Shown piece by piece: positions 34,946 through 47,405 of a stretch of 64,000 nucleotides of DNA. Where the stretch lies: NCBI GenBank assembly GCA_023159155.1, contig JAJNNX010000069.1, forward strand, positions 124,001 through 188,000, read 5' to 3'. Position 1 is the first letter of the stretch. Each line of letters begins with the position of its first letter. The translations under genes were made by a program, and so were the position numbers. The stretch comes from Ustulina deusta. Taxonomy: Eukaryota; Ascomycota; Sordariomycetes; Xylariales; Xylariaceae. The notes beneath the pieces are model-generated. The model was given only the letters and a program-made list of their open reading frames with translations, did not search any database and was not told where the DNA came from.

Positions 34946-37900
34946 AAGTAAAAATAAAATAAAATAGGAGACTCCTGAGACGAGTGGGAATTGGGCGGAT
35001 CGTCCCGTCGGATCAATATAGTATCCGAACATCTCGACCTGGATTGATTCCTTCGAGCTGTAAGTAGGGCCGATGCCCGGCGACTTTGACTAACACGTAC
35101 TATGTAGTATACCTATATGTATGTGAGAATGTCAATAGTTTCATGTTAGGTCTGAATACCCAAGTACGGGTAGGTAGTAGTAGAGAAGGCCGAATTCATC
35201 AGGGATGTGGTCCGGGATGCAACGGCAGAAATATCGCCCAGTGTCTCTTTTGAGGAGGGCCAGCAAAGCGATTCTCCCGTTTGGGATGACCACGTCGTTG
35301 GTGCGTGATAATGACAGCAGCGACTCCAGGGTGGTGGTGACATTCGCTACTCTCACCTAATGCAGAGGCCAGCGACGACAGTTAATCGCGCGCGTGGCCT
35401 GCTGTCCACATGTCGATCGCTGAGAGGTCCAAGATCTGCCGGGGTACAGGAGCGTGCATGTACTCTCCACCACCTCGCTTCCCAGAAGTACATTGCTGTA
35501 GGTTGGGACGGTATTTGGGTAAGGCTGTGGGCGAGGGCTGGAATAGTCTCGCTTATTACAGCGCAATATAGTTTAATTTCGAATCGTGCTCGTGCTGACG
35601 CCGATGCTGACGTTGTTGCTCTCACTTCCTTCTCTGATCGCAGGACCGAGAGCCGGAAAGTGTAAGTCGTAGTGTATACTGGCCAAGTGCTGCAGTGCAG
35701 GGTACACCAGAAATAAATCGAAATTGATTACTTACGTTCCAAATCAGTCGTTTTCGTGGTCATCGTGGTTTGGAGCCTTGGAGGGGCTTGACGACTTTCT
35801 ATTGTCTGGGAAACCCGTCGGATCCGTCCGGACGAAACTGTCCATCTACGGCGGACCGGATTCCTTATTCTGTTGGAATCGTTCCTTTGCTGTTACTGTA
35901 TTTGGTGTACATTGGATCACTGCTTTCAATCCATCCCCTCTGTTTCCACATTGGCTAGAAGCTTCCAGTCCGCCGTTACTCATCTGATATGAGTAATATC
36001 GGCCTCGTATCCCCCTCGCTTCTTCGCGCCTTTTAAAACAAACAAAGCCGGGTTCTCGAGCAAATTAGCCTTAATTATGGGAATACCGAGAAGCGCAGAT
36101 TTTGGGAAGGGACAAATATGTGTACACCGTTAGCACGGATATCGCTGGACTTGAACCAAAGAGTGACCGTTTTCTAACATTCCCTGCTAAAACGCCGCTC
36201 TGAGCAGTCTGTTGTCTGCATGGGAGGCAGGCAGACCCTTTACACAAGAGAAGGCCACGCTATACTAGTTTACATCTATGAGGTTTTTTTTTTGAGTTTT
36301 TTTTTTGCCTTCTCCTAAATTGGAAAATGCAGCTGTCAGTAGGCGTGTCACTTCTTTGATTTTGGACAAGGTGAAAGCTTGAGTTGAGTTTTAAAACGGG
36401 TCACTAGGGCGCAGTCGAGTCTACTCCTACCTGTTGATGACTTTTATTACTGTTAGAACCATGGCAAAAATTGGTGTATTTCAAATGTCTCTGGGAGCGT
36501 GGGACGGTGCTGGTGACTACTTAGCCATATTGCCCCTCACAGTGGATTCCATGTGAATTACGCACCCAGTCCATTACTCCGACATGTACAACATCAATAC
36601 ACCCTTCTACCCATAACAGGAGCAGAGGATAAAAAGCATTAATCTACCTACTTACACATTGGTACTGTTCTGCTGTAGCTCCTCCATAAACACAAACCCA
36701 GGTAGTGTACAGCATTTTCTACATGCCGGTTTTTCCTGGTCAGCCTCTACACTACTCAGTCTGCCGGCTCGCCAATCCACCACATTCCTTCCGAGGGCTC
36801 ATGTGTAGCTCGATGAATTAGATAGCGACAAGTCGTGGATGGGATGCTCCCCTGCCAAAGGGAAGCACCCATTGAAGGAATGGATATGGGTGTGTTATGT
36901 GTTAACCTGATTCTCGGATTTTGTTAAATGACATACAAACCCAAGACTCATGAGCTCATACTCCCTACCACGGGAAGTGTACAGGACACGAGTGAAATGT
37001 ATGGTACCAACGGTGCAGTTGCTAGTAGGTGGACCACACCTGAACGGTAGGGCAACGATCGACTGGAAAATCATTCGACTTGGAGCCATAAACGGTTTGC
37101 TGCTTCTGGGGTGCTTCTAGCTCCCTGCTAGTTGCAGACTTGGGTAGCTTTACAACTGCCAACCATCGTGCATTGAAGATCTTGAGGGTGTAGTGTATGA
37201 ACTGTTGCCGTCATAGCACCAATCAATGTCTTGGGCTGTATGCTCTCTAATGCATACACTATTCGCTACACTATGATGGTAGCAAAATCTCCCGTCCAAG
37301 CAGCGTGTCAGATCGAATGCGAGGGAGGACAGGCAAGACAGATATTTTCAATATCGGGAACCCCAATTAAAAGCGTTGAGTCCGATGTCATCGGCAGTGC
37401 GGGGAGTGGAGAGCAGAATAAGGTACACTCGGTGGAAGGTAAGAGGAGATGGTCTGAGTAAGTAGGTAAGGTACCTCTGTACACACCATCACAAGGCAAG
37501 CCGCCCCAGGCCAATCAAGTACGTCACCATCGAAATGGGATCAACCCCAAGGGCTAGGCTGCATCCGACAAAGCCAGCTCATCATGAAATTGACAGAAAA
37601 TTTATTGCCCCAACCTGACCGAGGTACGGTGTGTGGCACTTATCTTTAAACAAACAGGCCAAGCCAATTCTCTGTTCTTCTCATTTTGCTTGTAATCTCT
37701 TGGGCGGTCACAACACCTCCATTGATACACGTTTTATCAGACCTCGGCAGATGACCGACTGAGCCCTAGCCGCTACCTACACTACTTCTGCTGCGGCGTA
37801 CATGTAGGTGCCTAAGGTACCTAGGGTAACCATTGAAGTCGTCTAATATACATGAGGTACCTACCTTTAATTAATAAATGTAGTGTGGATACCGGATGTG

Positions 37901-39221
37901 AAGCAAACATTTGACTGCCCGACAATGCCGTGGTTTGCACAAAATACGCTAGATCGGAAAGGGAAGTTATGTGAGACAAATAGATACCTAAGCTGAATGC
38001 CCAAGTCCGCGTGTGTGTGCGATGACTGATGCACGACCTCGCCTGTGTAAGTTGTGCGAGGTACTCCGGAGTACTGCCTCCTGCTGTTGCACCAGCGCTG
38101 TATGGCTGCGTTGGCTCCACAGTACTCCTGTACACAACCAGGTACGCCATTGTAGGTTGCTTCTTCCTATGTACCCAAGTACCCAAGTACCGAAGGTACC
38201 TACACCTAAATTCAAGTTTCTGGCACACTTGGCCCACAACCCCGTGTTGGCGCTATACCGAAATACGTACTAAGTTGACTCCTTTTTTTCACTATTTTTT
38301 TACCCCTTCTTTCCGGCTGTGACAACACTGCCTAGGTAGAAGCTAAGAATAATACCTACACTAGCCCTGTCCAATGTTGTTGTCCCTGTTTTCCCGAAAT
38401 ACCTACCTACACCACCACTACGTACTACATGGCCCGGTACCTACAGCTCGGTACCTCTTTCTCATCGCCCACGCCATCCCCGTTGTCCTGGACCTTTTCC
38501 GACCCGCGAGTAAACACTGCCCATGCATAACGCCGGCACACCTCACCTGCACATTTTTGGACCTTGACCTCTCCTCCATCCCGTCTTGATAACAACTCTC
38601 TCCGTCCTGGACGACACTCGGCTGGCCCTACCGCTATCGACCATTCAGGGACCTGTGTTTGGCAGCCTGTGCCACGCTACATTGCATTCCCCTACCGTCA
38701 CGACTTACGACGCCGACGCATTGTGTCATCCCGGCGGCGCTCACCACCCGGCTGGCGACCAATCCTGCGTTTCCAGACGTCTTCCTCGGCATCCCAGCAA
38801 CCAAACAGAACGGCCGACACTTGGCCTGGTGATATCCCTCACAGCCAGCGCTCTGGATTGTCCAAACACATCCTGGGACGTACATACGAGCAGGCCAACG
38901 GCAACCAGTCTCGCGCACGAGTGCACCAGCGGGCAGTGGCAGCAACGCCAGGGCTCCTCTCTTGCAGCCAAGACACTTGCAACACTGGCCGGAAGTCGTT
39001 CAATCGGTGTACCTTGTTCCGGCCAACCCGCATGTCCGCCTCCCTACGGTGCCGTACTACGATGATCGTTGCTGACGGGAACACACTGGCCATTCGTTCG
39101 AGCTAGACCCAATTCCTAGATGGGTGGCATGAAACTACGCTGAAGACGTGGTCCCATTCCTCGCACACCCCCCCACGAGTAGCAAGCAGCTACCAGAGCA
39201 GCACCTGACAGGTCGGGCATC

Positions 39222-42011
39222 ATGGCAAATACCAATAATACCGCTGGTCTGGAAGCCAGCATATCGAGCCTGAACTCTCTTGACAACGATACATCTGTGC
39301 CATCAAGCGCAAATCTCGATACGCAGCCTTCCAAGTGGACCTCAGCTTCTACGTCGTTGACAGCCTCGCCTGCTGAGTCGAGAGACCCATCGCCCGCAAG
39401 AACGTCCAAGGCCTCTGGAAGAACAAGTCGTGCATCTATATCACCGGCGCAGTCGCGCAAGAACAGTGTCCAGGACCCGAGTCCGTTGAGAACAAGATCG
39501 AATATCCCTACATCTTCTGCAATTCCGAGACAACTCTCAGTGACTAGTATCCCCAGCTTGCCTCCCCCCACTGGTACTGACAGTATACTACGTGCACCTG
39601 TCCCACAGAAGTCGTCCGTAACTCAGGAGACCTCTAAGGACGCGCCTCGGTGGCCCATTTCTCCGCGACTGAAATCCCCTCCGCCATCCTTTGGCAGGCC
39701 GACAGCTGCCTCGTCGGCTCGCAGAAACGACTCAGAACCTCCAGCTATCAATGTACAACGGGCTACTCCTTCACCACATGTGGAACCGAACTCGCAGTCT
39801 GCATCGGACGTGGAGGTTGAAGAATCGTATCTGTCATCCGGTATGAGGACACCAAATCGTGGACCGAGCAACGGTTCATCAACTCTCGAAACGGTACAGG
39901 AGGTTAGCCAGCCAAATACGCCACGGCCAGGCCTGGATAGTGCAATCAAGAAGCTTGAGGAGACGGCTACATCGCAAAATTCTACACGGAATAGGAGTTA
40001 TGACACTCCATCCACCAGTGTCAAGTCGAGTCAAAATGCGACAAATAGTGAGAGTGGAAGCGACAGCGGCAGTGTCAAGACGGACACACGGCGATCTAGT
40101 AGCACTGCCCCGCCGCCTCGCCTACATAGCAGGCAGTCCAGCTCCACGCTGAAGTTTAACGGCAGGGGGCAACCATCTGGCGAGAGTTCGTCGAGAAATA
40201 TGACTGTCGAGACCGAGGAAGTTAAGGATATGCCGCAATTGTCATTAATCCCCAGCGCCGGCGGACAGAGAGTCAACGGAAGTCTGAGAACCCGTCCGAG
40301 CAACGAGACGATTAAGCCCAAGAAGGAGAAGAAGAGACACAATAGGAAAGCTACTTCTGTTGCTGCTGGTAATGGTGAGCCACTACATTCCATTCCGACC
40401 ATAAAGCTTCGGCATAGTTGGTCAGCAAGATCGAACATCTCCACTTGCCGTTCGCCACCGAAACTCCGTGGTCAAGGATCGTGGAGTGAAGAAGCAATAA
40501 GTCCCAGACAGCAGGTCAAGCGACTCGCAGCGATACGGACCCCAAGTATAACCTCCCATGTAACGAGTTTGCTAACCCGAGGTCTTCGCCCAGCATCCTC
40601 AAAAGCAGATATCTTTGAGGCTAAGGTGGCGAGTGCGGTAGAAGAGGCGAACTCCTCCGATTCTGACGAAACATTTGTGTACGACTCTAACCCACCAGAC
40701 ACTGAACGCCCTCGCCTTTACCACTCGCGCACACCGAGTGCAGCATCTATGGCTAGTCAGGTGGATCGTAATGGGATGCGGTCCATACATGCGGTCCTTG
40801 ATAGTGGCTCTCATAACGTTCATGTCAAGAAGAACATGAAGTTCGTCAATACGTACAATGGAAACGGAAGCGAGAGCGTCCAAGGGGACGATGATGGACG
40901 TGGCACCGGCCGTAGTAATGTTGGCTCAGCCAGAGGCACAGCGCACCACCATCATCACCCTGGCCGTTGGGGCAGGAATAGCGGCAACAACCATCTTTCG
41001 CTCTTTGATAACGAATCTCCCTTCCCCAATGCAGCCCGGTCCAAATTCCCTGGTAATACTGCTAGACAACCGTCCAACCCTCCGAGTCCTCGATTCAATA
41101 CCAACCGAGGCTGGCTATCGGGTAGTAAGCGACAAGGAGCGCTATCAAATGGCTACGACATGGACGATACGACACCAGGCGCAGACGACGAACGAACCCC
41201 TCTTTTGCAGTCTGGCACAATGCGCACCGCTCGGTCTAACCGACCCAGACGAAATGTGCCATTACCAAACTTGGAATCACAAATATATCATCGGAATCCC
41301 TCATTTCTCAACCGTTTCGCTAGCTGTCTGGTCCTTACCGTGATGCTGCTGCTCGTTATCACTAGTGGTATCGGCTTCATGTTTGCGACGTCACAGCCGC
41401 TCACTGATGTTGCCCTTTTGAAAATTGGCAACGTCCTTGCTAGTGAGCAGGAGCTCATGTTCGATCTTACTGTGCGAGCACATAACCCCAACGTTGTTGT
41501 TGTGATGATCGATTCGGCGGATATCGAGGTATTCGCCAAGTCGCCACATGCTGGGAATGACTCTGAATGGTGGCGTCACCCTCAAGGAGACGACTTCACA
41601 ATACTGGATGATCCGAAGGATGACCCACCCGATGTCAATGAACCTGATGACAACACTTCACGCAATATGAGGTTGGGAAACGTTCACACGTTTGACAGTC
41701 CTTTGACTTACGAAGGTTCGTTTTTCCAACGCGGCTTTACAACCTCATCTGGTGAGCTCCGACTTCGCCACCCGGGTAACTCCACCGAGAGCGGCACAGA
41801 GCGGTGGGAACGCATTATTTCGGACGAGTTTACTTTGGTTATCAAAGGTGTACTCAAGTATACCCTGCCTCTTAGCCAGAAGGTCCGAAAGGTATCCATA
41901 TCTGGCAAGACTCTTGTCAAGCCAAATGCCGCGAACGATCCGACGCTGCGACCAAACGAACCAGAGATATCAATCTCTGATAAATCCACAGCTTGGGCAG
42001 CCCCGCCCTAA
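39222..42011 (+). CDS. VAC7: Vac7-like vacuolar membrane regulator of PI(3,5)P2 synthesis
   Basis: One frame of 929 codons starts at ATG 39,222. Residues 1-650 are Ser/Thr/Pro-rich and poorly structured, as in known Vac7 proteins. A DERTPLL sequence near residue 657 fits an acidic di-leucine vacuole-sorting signal. One hydrophobic segment at about 697-720 (CLVLTVMLLLVITSGIGFMF) would anchor it with the long N-terminus cytosolic. The C-terminal lumenal part (about 721-900), with FDLTVRAHNPNVVVVMIDSA, matches the LEA-like fold typical of the family. In yeast Vac7 activates the lipid kinase Fab1 at the vacuole, together with Vac14 and Fig4, and controls vacuole size and stress response. The C-terminal half is the diagnostic part. 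No intron is needed. It has a long leader region with short upstream frames (38,564-39,106). Confidence 0.9.
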   Translation: MANTNNTAGLEASISSLNSLDNDTSVPSSANLDTQPSKWTSASTSLTASPAESRDPSPARTSKASGRTSRASISPAQSRKNSVQDPSPLRTRSNIPTSSAIPRQLSVTSIPSLPPPTGTDSILRAPVPQKSSVTQETSKDAPRWPISPRLKSPPPSFGRPTAASSARRNDSEPPAINVQRATPSPHVEPNSQSASDVEVEESYLSSGMRTPNRGPSNGSSTLETVQEVSQPNTPRPGLDSAIKKLEETATSQNSTRNRSYDTPSTSVKSSQNATNSESGSDSGSVKTDTRRSSSTAPPPRLHSRQSSSTLKFNGRGQPSGESSSRNMTVETEEVKDMPQLSLIPSAGGQRVNGSLRTRPSNETIKPKKEKKRHNRKATSVAAGNGEPLHSIPTIKLRHSWSARSNISTCRSPPKLRGQGSWSEEAISPRQQVKRLAAIRTPSITSHVTSLLTRGLRPASSKADIFEAKVASAVEEANSSDSDETFVYDSNPPDTERPRLYHSRTPSAASMASQVDRNGMRSIHAVLDSGSHNVHVKKNMKFVNTYNGNGSESVQGDDDGRGTGRSNVGSARGTAHHHHHPGRWGRNSGNNHLSLFDNESPFPNAARSKFPGNTARQPSNPPSPRFNTNRGWLSGSKRQGALSNGYDMDDTTPGADDERTPLLQSGTMRTARSNRPRRNVPLPNLESQIYHRNPSFLNRFASCLVLTVMLLLVITSGIGFMFATSQPLTDVALLKIGNVLASEQELMFDLTVRAHNPNVVVVMIDSADIEVFAKSPHAGNDSEWWRHPQGDDFTILDDPKDDPPDVNEPDDNTSRNMRLGNVHTFDSPLTYEGSFFQRGFTTSSGELRLRHPGNSTESGTERWERIISDEFTLVIKGVLKYTLPLSQKVRKVSISGKTLVKPNAANDPTLRPNEPEISISDKSTAWAAPP

Positions 42012-43035
42012 CCATTTTCCTTTGTATATTTGGTATGATTCTGTATATTATCGAACACGATATCGCATCCTCGGAGCTTCTGGCGTTGGATTCCACTATT
42101 TGCACGGCTAGGCTTTCGCTATCATGTAGCGAACTAGTTGAGCTTGCGTGTTTATTTGCTTCTGCTTTTGCTATATTTCTTTCGGGCGGAAAAGAACGGT
42201 TCTAATGACTCAAGATACGTACATAGCCACGGCGTTTTACACGATGCGGGCTTCATTGCAACAGCATAGGATGGACATAAAAAAAGATACACATGGGCCC
42301 GCTGCGATACGATCTGCGCATCACTTGCTTTCTTCATGGTACTTTTTTTTTTCCTTCGATTTTCTCCTTCCCTTTCTCTACACAAGATTGGGCACATGGG
42401 ATGGGGGGGAAAGGTTTGCTTTTTGTTGTCGCTTACCGGGTGCGAATTTCGTCATTTAGAGGGAAGTGTTGGCGACTACCCATGAGACCAGATACCCAAA
42501 GACAGAAACGGGAAATAAAGTTTCCGCAAATTCTGTATTTGTAATGAAAACAAATGCCTTTATGAGAACAAGACAAGAGATTCAACACAAAATGGACACT
42601 TGGGGAAATGAGGGAATTACTTTTCGCCCTTTCTAATTACTCCTGCCAACCTGGACTGGACTGGACTTTTTCGTCTTGGTTAGGTGGCACGACAGCTCAG
42701 ACTGTCTTGTCTTCTTGTCTTGCTGATGGGCAGCGATGGATGATGATGAATGAAAAGAAGGGAATGGATTGGACTAAGAATAGCCTGCCTACTACTTCTC
42801 TATCTATTTATTATAGGATCGATCTATACTAATGATGAACTACTGGTCAACTGTTTTCTTCTCTCTTTGTGTGACACTGTTTATTATTCATCCTGGCCGC
42901 TAGATGCTGATTGCAAATTTGGTGTCGGCTCCGAGGTCCTCGACCTTGTATTTGTGCGAGCGGCAAGGCACAGAAGCTACTACTTCACCCAGAATGTCAT
43001 TCCAGGAAATTCCCTTTTGACGAGGTGGGATGACA

Positions 43036-43082
<47 letters not shown>

Positions 43083-43644
43083 GAGTACGGTGGGATGAGG
43101 ATACTACATTCTCTGGTTTTGTGTTGGATGACTGCGTAGCTACGCACGTAAAGCGGAGGCTCCAATCGTAGAGCATCGCTATACTTACTTACCTACACAG
43201 GTAGGTAGGTAGGTCGGTAGGTCGGTGAGTAACCTAGGCTTATCTACTTAGTCATTGTGCGAATTTCAAGCAGACACGGATGGGGGTTTGTCGATTCGGG
43301 AGCCTGATATTGTGGTTGTCTTCATGGAAGATTCTTAAGATGATGTCCTCAAACGAGTCTACCTTTATTGAGTAAAAGAACAAAGCAGCCAACCAGCCCG
43401 ACCATCCAAGCTGGATTTACTCCGTCCTTTTTCTTCCCAGCTAAGCTAATTCCTAGACTCTTCATCATCAAAACGGGATACAAGTACAGCGCAGGACAAT
43501 ACTACATGATTTGCAAGCAAGCATATCTAGTCTGAGCGATTCCCCTCGCAACTTCGCATGCAAGGCAAAGTACATCGGGGTAGGATACGGGGGTAGGTGA
43601 TTGGATGAGAGGTAGATAGGTAAAAAGGCATATATACGCCTCCC
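42012..43644. other. Gene-free spacer between convergent VAC7 and PRP6
   Basis: The two genes end towards each other, so this is 3' flank for both. It contains a GA microsatellite, a 14-bp palindrome (TGCGTAGCTACGCA, 43,133-43,146) and a TAGGTAGG tract near 43,200. No gene was recognised. Confidence 0.6.
43039..43078. repeat. GA dinucleotide microsatellite
   Basis: About 20 perfect GA units in the VAC7-PRP6 intergenic region. Confidence 0.95.
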
Positions 43645-46567
43645 TCAATGCACCTCAGCAGCAACGATCTTAAGGATCTCCTCGATGCCCTTCTGGGCAT
43701 TCTTCGGATCCTTCGCGAAGCGCTGCCACACCTCACCGTGTCTAGGCTCGACACCGACGCACTTCTTGATGACCTCTTCCCTCTTCTCTGGAGTGCCGTG
43801 CTCAACCAGGAACTTGTAGTACCATGCCCAGCTATCTCCGAGGTCTGAGTCCCGCACGACGGCCCTCTCGAACCAATTCTGCGCCTTGTCGAGACGGCGC
43901 TCGCCCCAGAAGATGCGCGCCACGGCCACGAGGAGCACGGGGTCATTCTCCGCTTCCTTGACTGCCTCGACGGCTCGCGGCTTGCGCTGCTTCGGCTCCG
44001 TCAGGTGCCAGATCTTCTCTGCCCAGAGCAGGCCTTGCTTGTTTTTGGGCACGTCGCGGCGCGCACGCTCCATGAGCGACTCGGCTTGTTTCGTGTCGCC
44101 GGCGCGGAGCTCCAGACGCACGGATTCGCACCACAGCTCGGGAGATTTAGGGACGGCCAGACGCGCTCGATCGAGCACAGAGCGCGCCTTAGGAAGCAGA
44201 CCCAGCGACTCCTCAAGGCGGGCGTAGAGGAGCCAAAGAGGAATAGAGCTCGGCACGGCTTTCACGCCCGTCGCGTACGCTTCGCGGGCCTGAGGTTTCT
44301 TGCCTAGATCTTCATAGATATGTCCTTTCATCATCCAGAGCTTTGGGTAGGAGGGGAAGAGGTTTAGGGCCTGCTGCACGAGGTCGAGAGCCTCGTCGAG
44401 GTTGTTGAGCTGTCTTTCGAAGGCGACGCTCTTCATCCATACGCGATCCGTGGGCGCCTCCTGTCGAGCTTGCTTCAGCAATCCACGGGCTTGTTCTATC
44501 TGGTCGTTCTCCGCTTCGAGCTTGACGGCCGCGAGCCAGATGTCTTCGTTGTTAGGGTTCTGCTGGAACGCTCGGGCCAGGACGCGGCGCGCATTGTCAA
44601 CCTCTCCAGCTTGCCATTTCTCCTTTGCGAGCATCATCCACAAAACCTCGCTGTGAGGAACCGCGTTGACTGCCTTTTCAAGCACTTGCCAAAGATCCTC
44701 TCTTTTGCCATAATTCCTCTCGAGGTCTGCTGCTGCCAGCCATATTGTTTTGCTAGTGGGGAAGACACGCAAGGCATATGCGTAAATAGCCCGAGCCGTT
44801 TCGTACATACCCCTATTGATACTCCCACGCGCGTCTTCTAACCAGGTCTCTTTGCGGTCATCATCCTCGTCTAGACCGTAGCCTAGAGTCTCTCGTATGA
44901 TCGCCCCGCAAGAAATGATGGCTCCCTCCTCTTCGCATTTCTCGGCTTCCGTAATCCATTCTTCCCGCTTCGGCATAGCTGATTCCTTTACTAATACCTG
45001 TACTGCACGTTTCATGACGTTGACCTTCTCTCCTTCACCTAGCTGTTCTTGTAATCTTGTAGCGGCAATCCAAATCTCGTGGGACGTCGGACAGTGTTTA
45101 CGAGCTCTGTTGAGTACTTTTTGCGCGTTCTCCGGGGTTTCTAGACGAGCTAGCGCTAGCCATAGATCAACTGATAATGGAATAAGTTCAGTGGCCTTTG
45201 CGAGGAGCAATTTCGCATCCTCGGGGTCTTCTTCAAGGTTGACAGCTTCCTTCCACAGAGCTTCGGATTCGGGGGTATGATCCAGAGCATGCCGTATTAC
45301 TCGCTTCTTGGATCGTGCATCATCTTCCAGCTTCATCGCCTCGACCCATAATCGGACCGAGCGGCTGTTTTTCTTAATAGCATTCGCAGCGATGATCCTG
45401 GCGTTACGCTGGTCGTTTAGTCGGATATTTTCAAGCCACACGTCTTCGCTCTTAGGACAATGGTCACAACCCCGAGCTATCACATTGCGCGCTGCCACTA
45501 TTTTGCCTGCAAGCTCTTCGAGACGTGCCGCTGCAATCCAGCCAGGGCCATTATTCGGATTCGTCTTGATAACTGATTCAAGCAGTTCTCGAACTCGATT
45601 TATGTCGCCAACCTGGGCAGCGCTTTCAGGTAGTTGCGATTTTGCGAGACTCGTTAGATAACCCTTAGGATCTACACTAGTAGCACTTCCTGATGTCGTA
45701 CTAGTTCCATTCTGAGAAGCCTGATCAAGTCGCACTTGCAGGACCTTGTCTCTCGCTTGTCCAATCTTGGCGAAGTCTGTTACCGTTCCATCGGTGCCGT
45801 TCGTGGAAGCACTGGCGCTGCCGGAGGCGGAGGCGGCGCCATCGTCAGCCACAGTCGTTCCAAGTTCGCCTGCGCTGCTCGCCGCGGCCAGGACACTGTC
45901 AGGCACGGCATAGAAACGTTGATGTCTCGCCTGCCGAGCCCGTTTGTTCCTGCCGGTAAGATCTCCGACCTCAGGTAATGCGGCCCACTCGTCTTCGGTA
46001 ATGCTTTCGAGACCTCGTTTCAGGTCGGCGAACTGCTGGGAGATCTTGGGATTCTTGCGTTCGTATTCTTCTCTTTCTGCTTGCTCGCGGGCTTCCCTAG
46101 TCGAGTGACAATCGTCGGTAATCTGCTCAACTACTTCCGAGATGAACTGTGAACTCGCCGGGGAGGCAAAACGGGGGTCTGGGAGAGGCTGGCGGTACTA
46201 ACCTTCTTGCTCTTCGACGCTTGTCCATCTTCTCATCGATTTCACGGTATATCCGATCAGCCTCGTCGTCGTCCTTGTCGTATATGCCGCCGGCAAAGAG
46301 GCCGACTTCGTTGTCAGGATCCTGAAAGCGCTCATCGTTGTTGTCGTCCTCCTCGGCGGCCTGGTCCTTCTTCTTGCCGGCGACCGCATCGCCAAAGCCG
46401 AGCTGAGCTGCGCGCTTCGCGAGGGCTTCCTTGATCTGATCTTCGGAAGGGCCCTCTCTCGCCGGACCTAAATCTGAGCGTGTTGTGAAGCCGGTCGCGC
46501 CGCGTCCCAGTCCGGCAACGTAGTTCTCCGGCGCAGGCTGGGACAAGAAATCGCGTCGGCCCGTCAT
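43645..46567 (-). CDS. PRP6: Pre-mRNA splicing factor Prp6/Prp1 (U5 snRNP)
   Basis: Two exons on the minus strand, 46,203-46,567 and 43,645-46,096, give 938 aa, the usual length. The 106-nt intron starts GTTAGT and ends TAG and falls inside the RRRARR stretch, which continues with EAREQAEREEYERKNPKISQ. Residues 1-150 form the PRP1 N-terminal domain (DFLSQPAPENYVAGLGRGAT, then GLFAGGIYDKDDDEADRIYR and LPEVGDLTG). From about residue 260 to the end the protein is a long array of HAT/TPR helices with repeated W-L-x-A-(A/V)-x-L-E elements (VWLENIRLNDQ, IWIAATRLQEQ, IWLAAVKLEAEN). Prp6 bridges U5 and U4/U6 in the tri-snRNP and is needed for its assembly. A tandem duplication sits directly upstream of the start codon and a MITE about 220 bp away. 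Confidence 0.97.
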
Positions 46568-46665
46568 GGTGATGCCGGCGGAGGTGGTAGATTGTATTCG
46601 CAGCGGCCTCGGGGTGGTGATGCCGGCAGGTGTGGTAGATTGTATTCGCAGGGCGGCCTCGGGGT
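46568..46665. repeat. Tandem duplication of 48-50 bp before the PRP6 start
   Basis: Two adjacent copies begin GGTGATGCCGGC and share GGTAGATTGTATTCGCAG and GGCGGCCTCGGGG-type sequence (46,568-46,615 and 46,616-46,665). They lie immediately upstream of the PRP6 ATG, so in its leader or core promoter. Confidence 0.85.
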
Positions 46666-46791
46666 GGTGGATTACTATTAGAAGTGATATCTGGATAAAA
46701 ATACGCAGCGTTGGCGCAGCAGACGTGAGCTGGTTGAAGAAGTAAAAAGAGTTGATGTTGGAAGTTCACTGTCTATCAAGGTGCTTACCTA

Positions 46792-47405
46792 TAGCCCACC
46801 TAGGTTGGCCTTAAATGCAGGCTGCGTTAGCCGTAACTCCACTTAGTTTAATTGCTAGTACCCGCTCCACTAAAAATAGGTGTGGCTGCAATGGTGGGCC
46901 GAATCCACCAGAAGTACCCCCAATTATACATCCAACACCAACATACTTGAACGAAAAAAAAAAAAAAAAGAGGTATAGAAATTGAGGCTATTGTCTTTTG
47001 CTAATTCGTATTTATCGCGATTTTTTTTTGTGTTGTGAAAGTGGTTATTTTGGTAGTTTTGTTATAAGCATACATCCTAAACGCCTCGCTACCCATTCTG
47101 AACGCCCACCTAGCTAGCCATTTATCACTGAAACCATGCCTCTGAGATACTCACCGGACGCTGAATATCTAATGAGGCCGTTGTAGCCCTGACCGGTGTA
47201 TTCGGAGGGGTTGCCAATGGCGGCAATAGATGTAGCCTGTGAATTTGGGGATTTTCGGCTTCAATATGGCCCTCCCCTATATAGCTGTATCCTTCGTGGG
47301 CCCCATACCGTAGGCTTACTTTGTCAACAACTATACCCACACCTATTTTTGTAAGTGGGGTTACGGCCAACGCAGCCTGCATTTAAGGCCAACCTAGGTA
47401 GGCTA
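46792..47405. mobile_element. hAT-like miniature inverted-repeat transposon (MITE), 614 bp
   Basis: The ends are inverted repeats: left from 46,792 and right (reverse strand) from 47,405 both read TAGCCYACCTAGGTTGGCCT and stay aligned for about 49 bases with three differences, all C/T or G/A. An 8-bp direct repeat, CTTACCTA, flanks the element at 46,784-46,791 and 47,406-47,413. An 8-bp target duplication together with a TAG-type end points to the hAT superfamily. After the shared region the left arm has about 27 extra bases (near 46,841-46,867) and then realigns at AAAATAGGTGTGG. The interior has no transposase; an 85-codon frame at 47,125-47,382 has no recognisable domain. It sits between PRP6 and DIM1, about 290 bp before the DIM1 start, and would need a hAT transposase supplied from elsewhere. 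Confidence 0.88.

Larger units (their letters stand above)
28900..39221. other. About 10 kb without a recognisable gene
   Basis: Base composition is near normal, unlike the A/T block, yet no frame shows family features on either strand and the longest frames are under 185 codons. The stretch holds a repeated motif (30,521-32,291), an 18-G run (34,928-34,945) and many AGGTACCT/TAGGTAGG words, especially at 37,800-38,470. The last 600 bp or so are the promoter and leader of VAC7. It may hold degraded genes, lncRNAs or old repeats that I cannot identify by eye. Confidence 0.5.

Noticed and set aside
38564..39106. 180- and 159-codon frames before VAC7
   Set aside because: They overlap each other in different frames, without domain features; the region is better read as the VAC7 leader and promoter.
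43133..43146. 14-bp palindrome TGCGTAGCTACGCA
   Set aside because: Short, in a convergent 3' region, with no repeat of it or known site; likely chance.
47125..47382. 85-codon frame inside the MITE as a transposase remnant
   Set aside because: It starts within the right inverted repeat and has none of the hAT transposase features.
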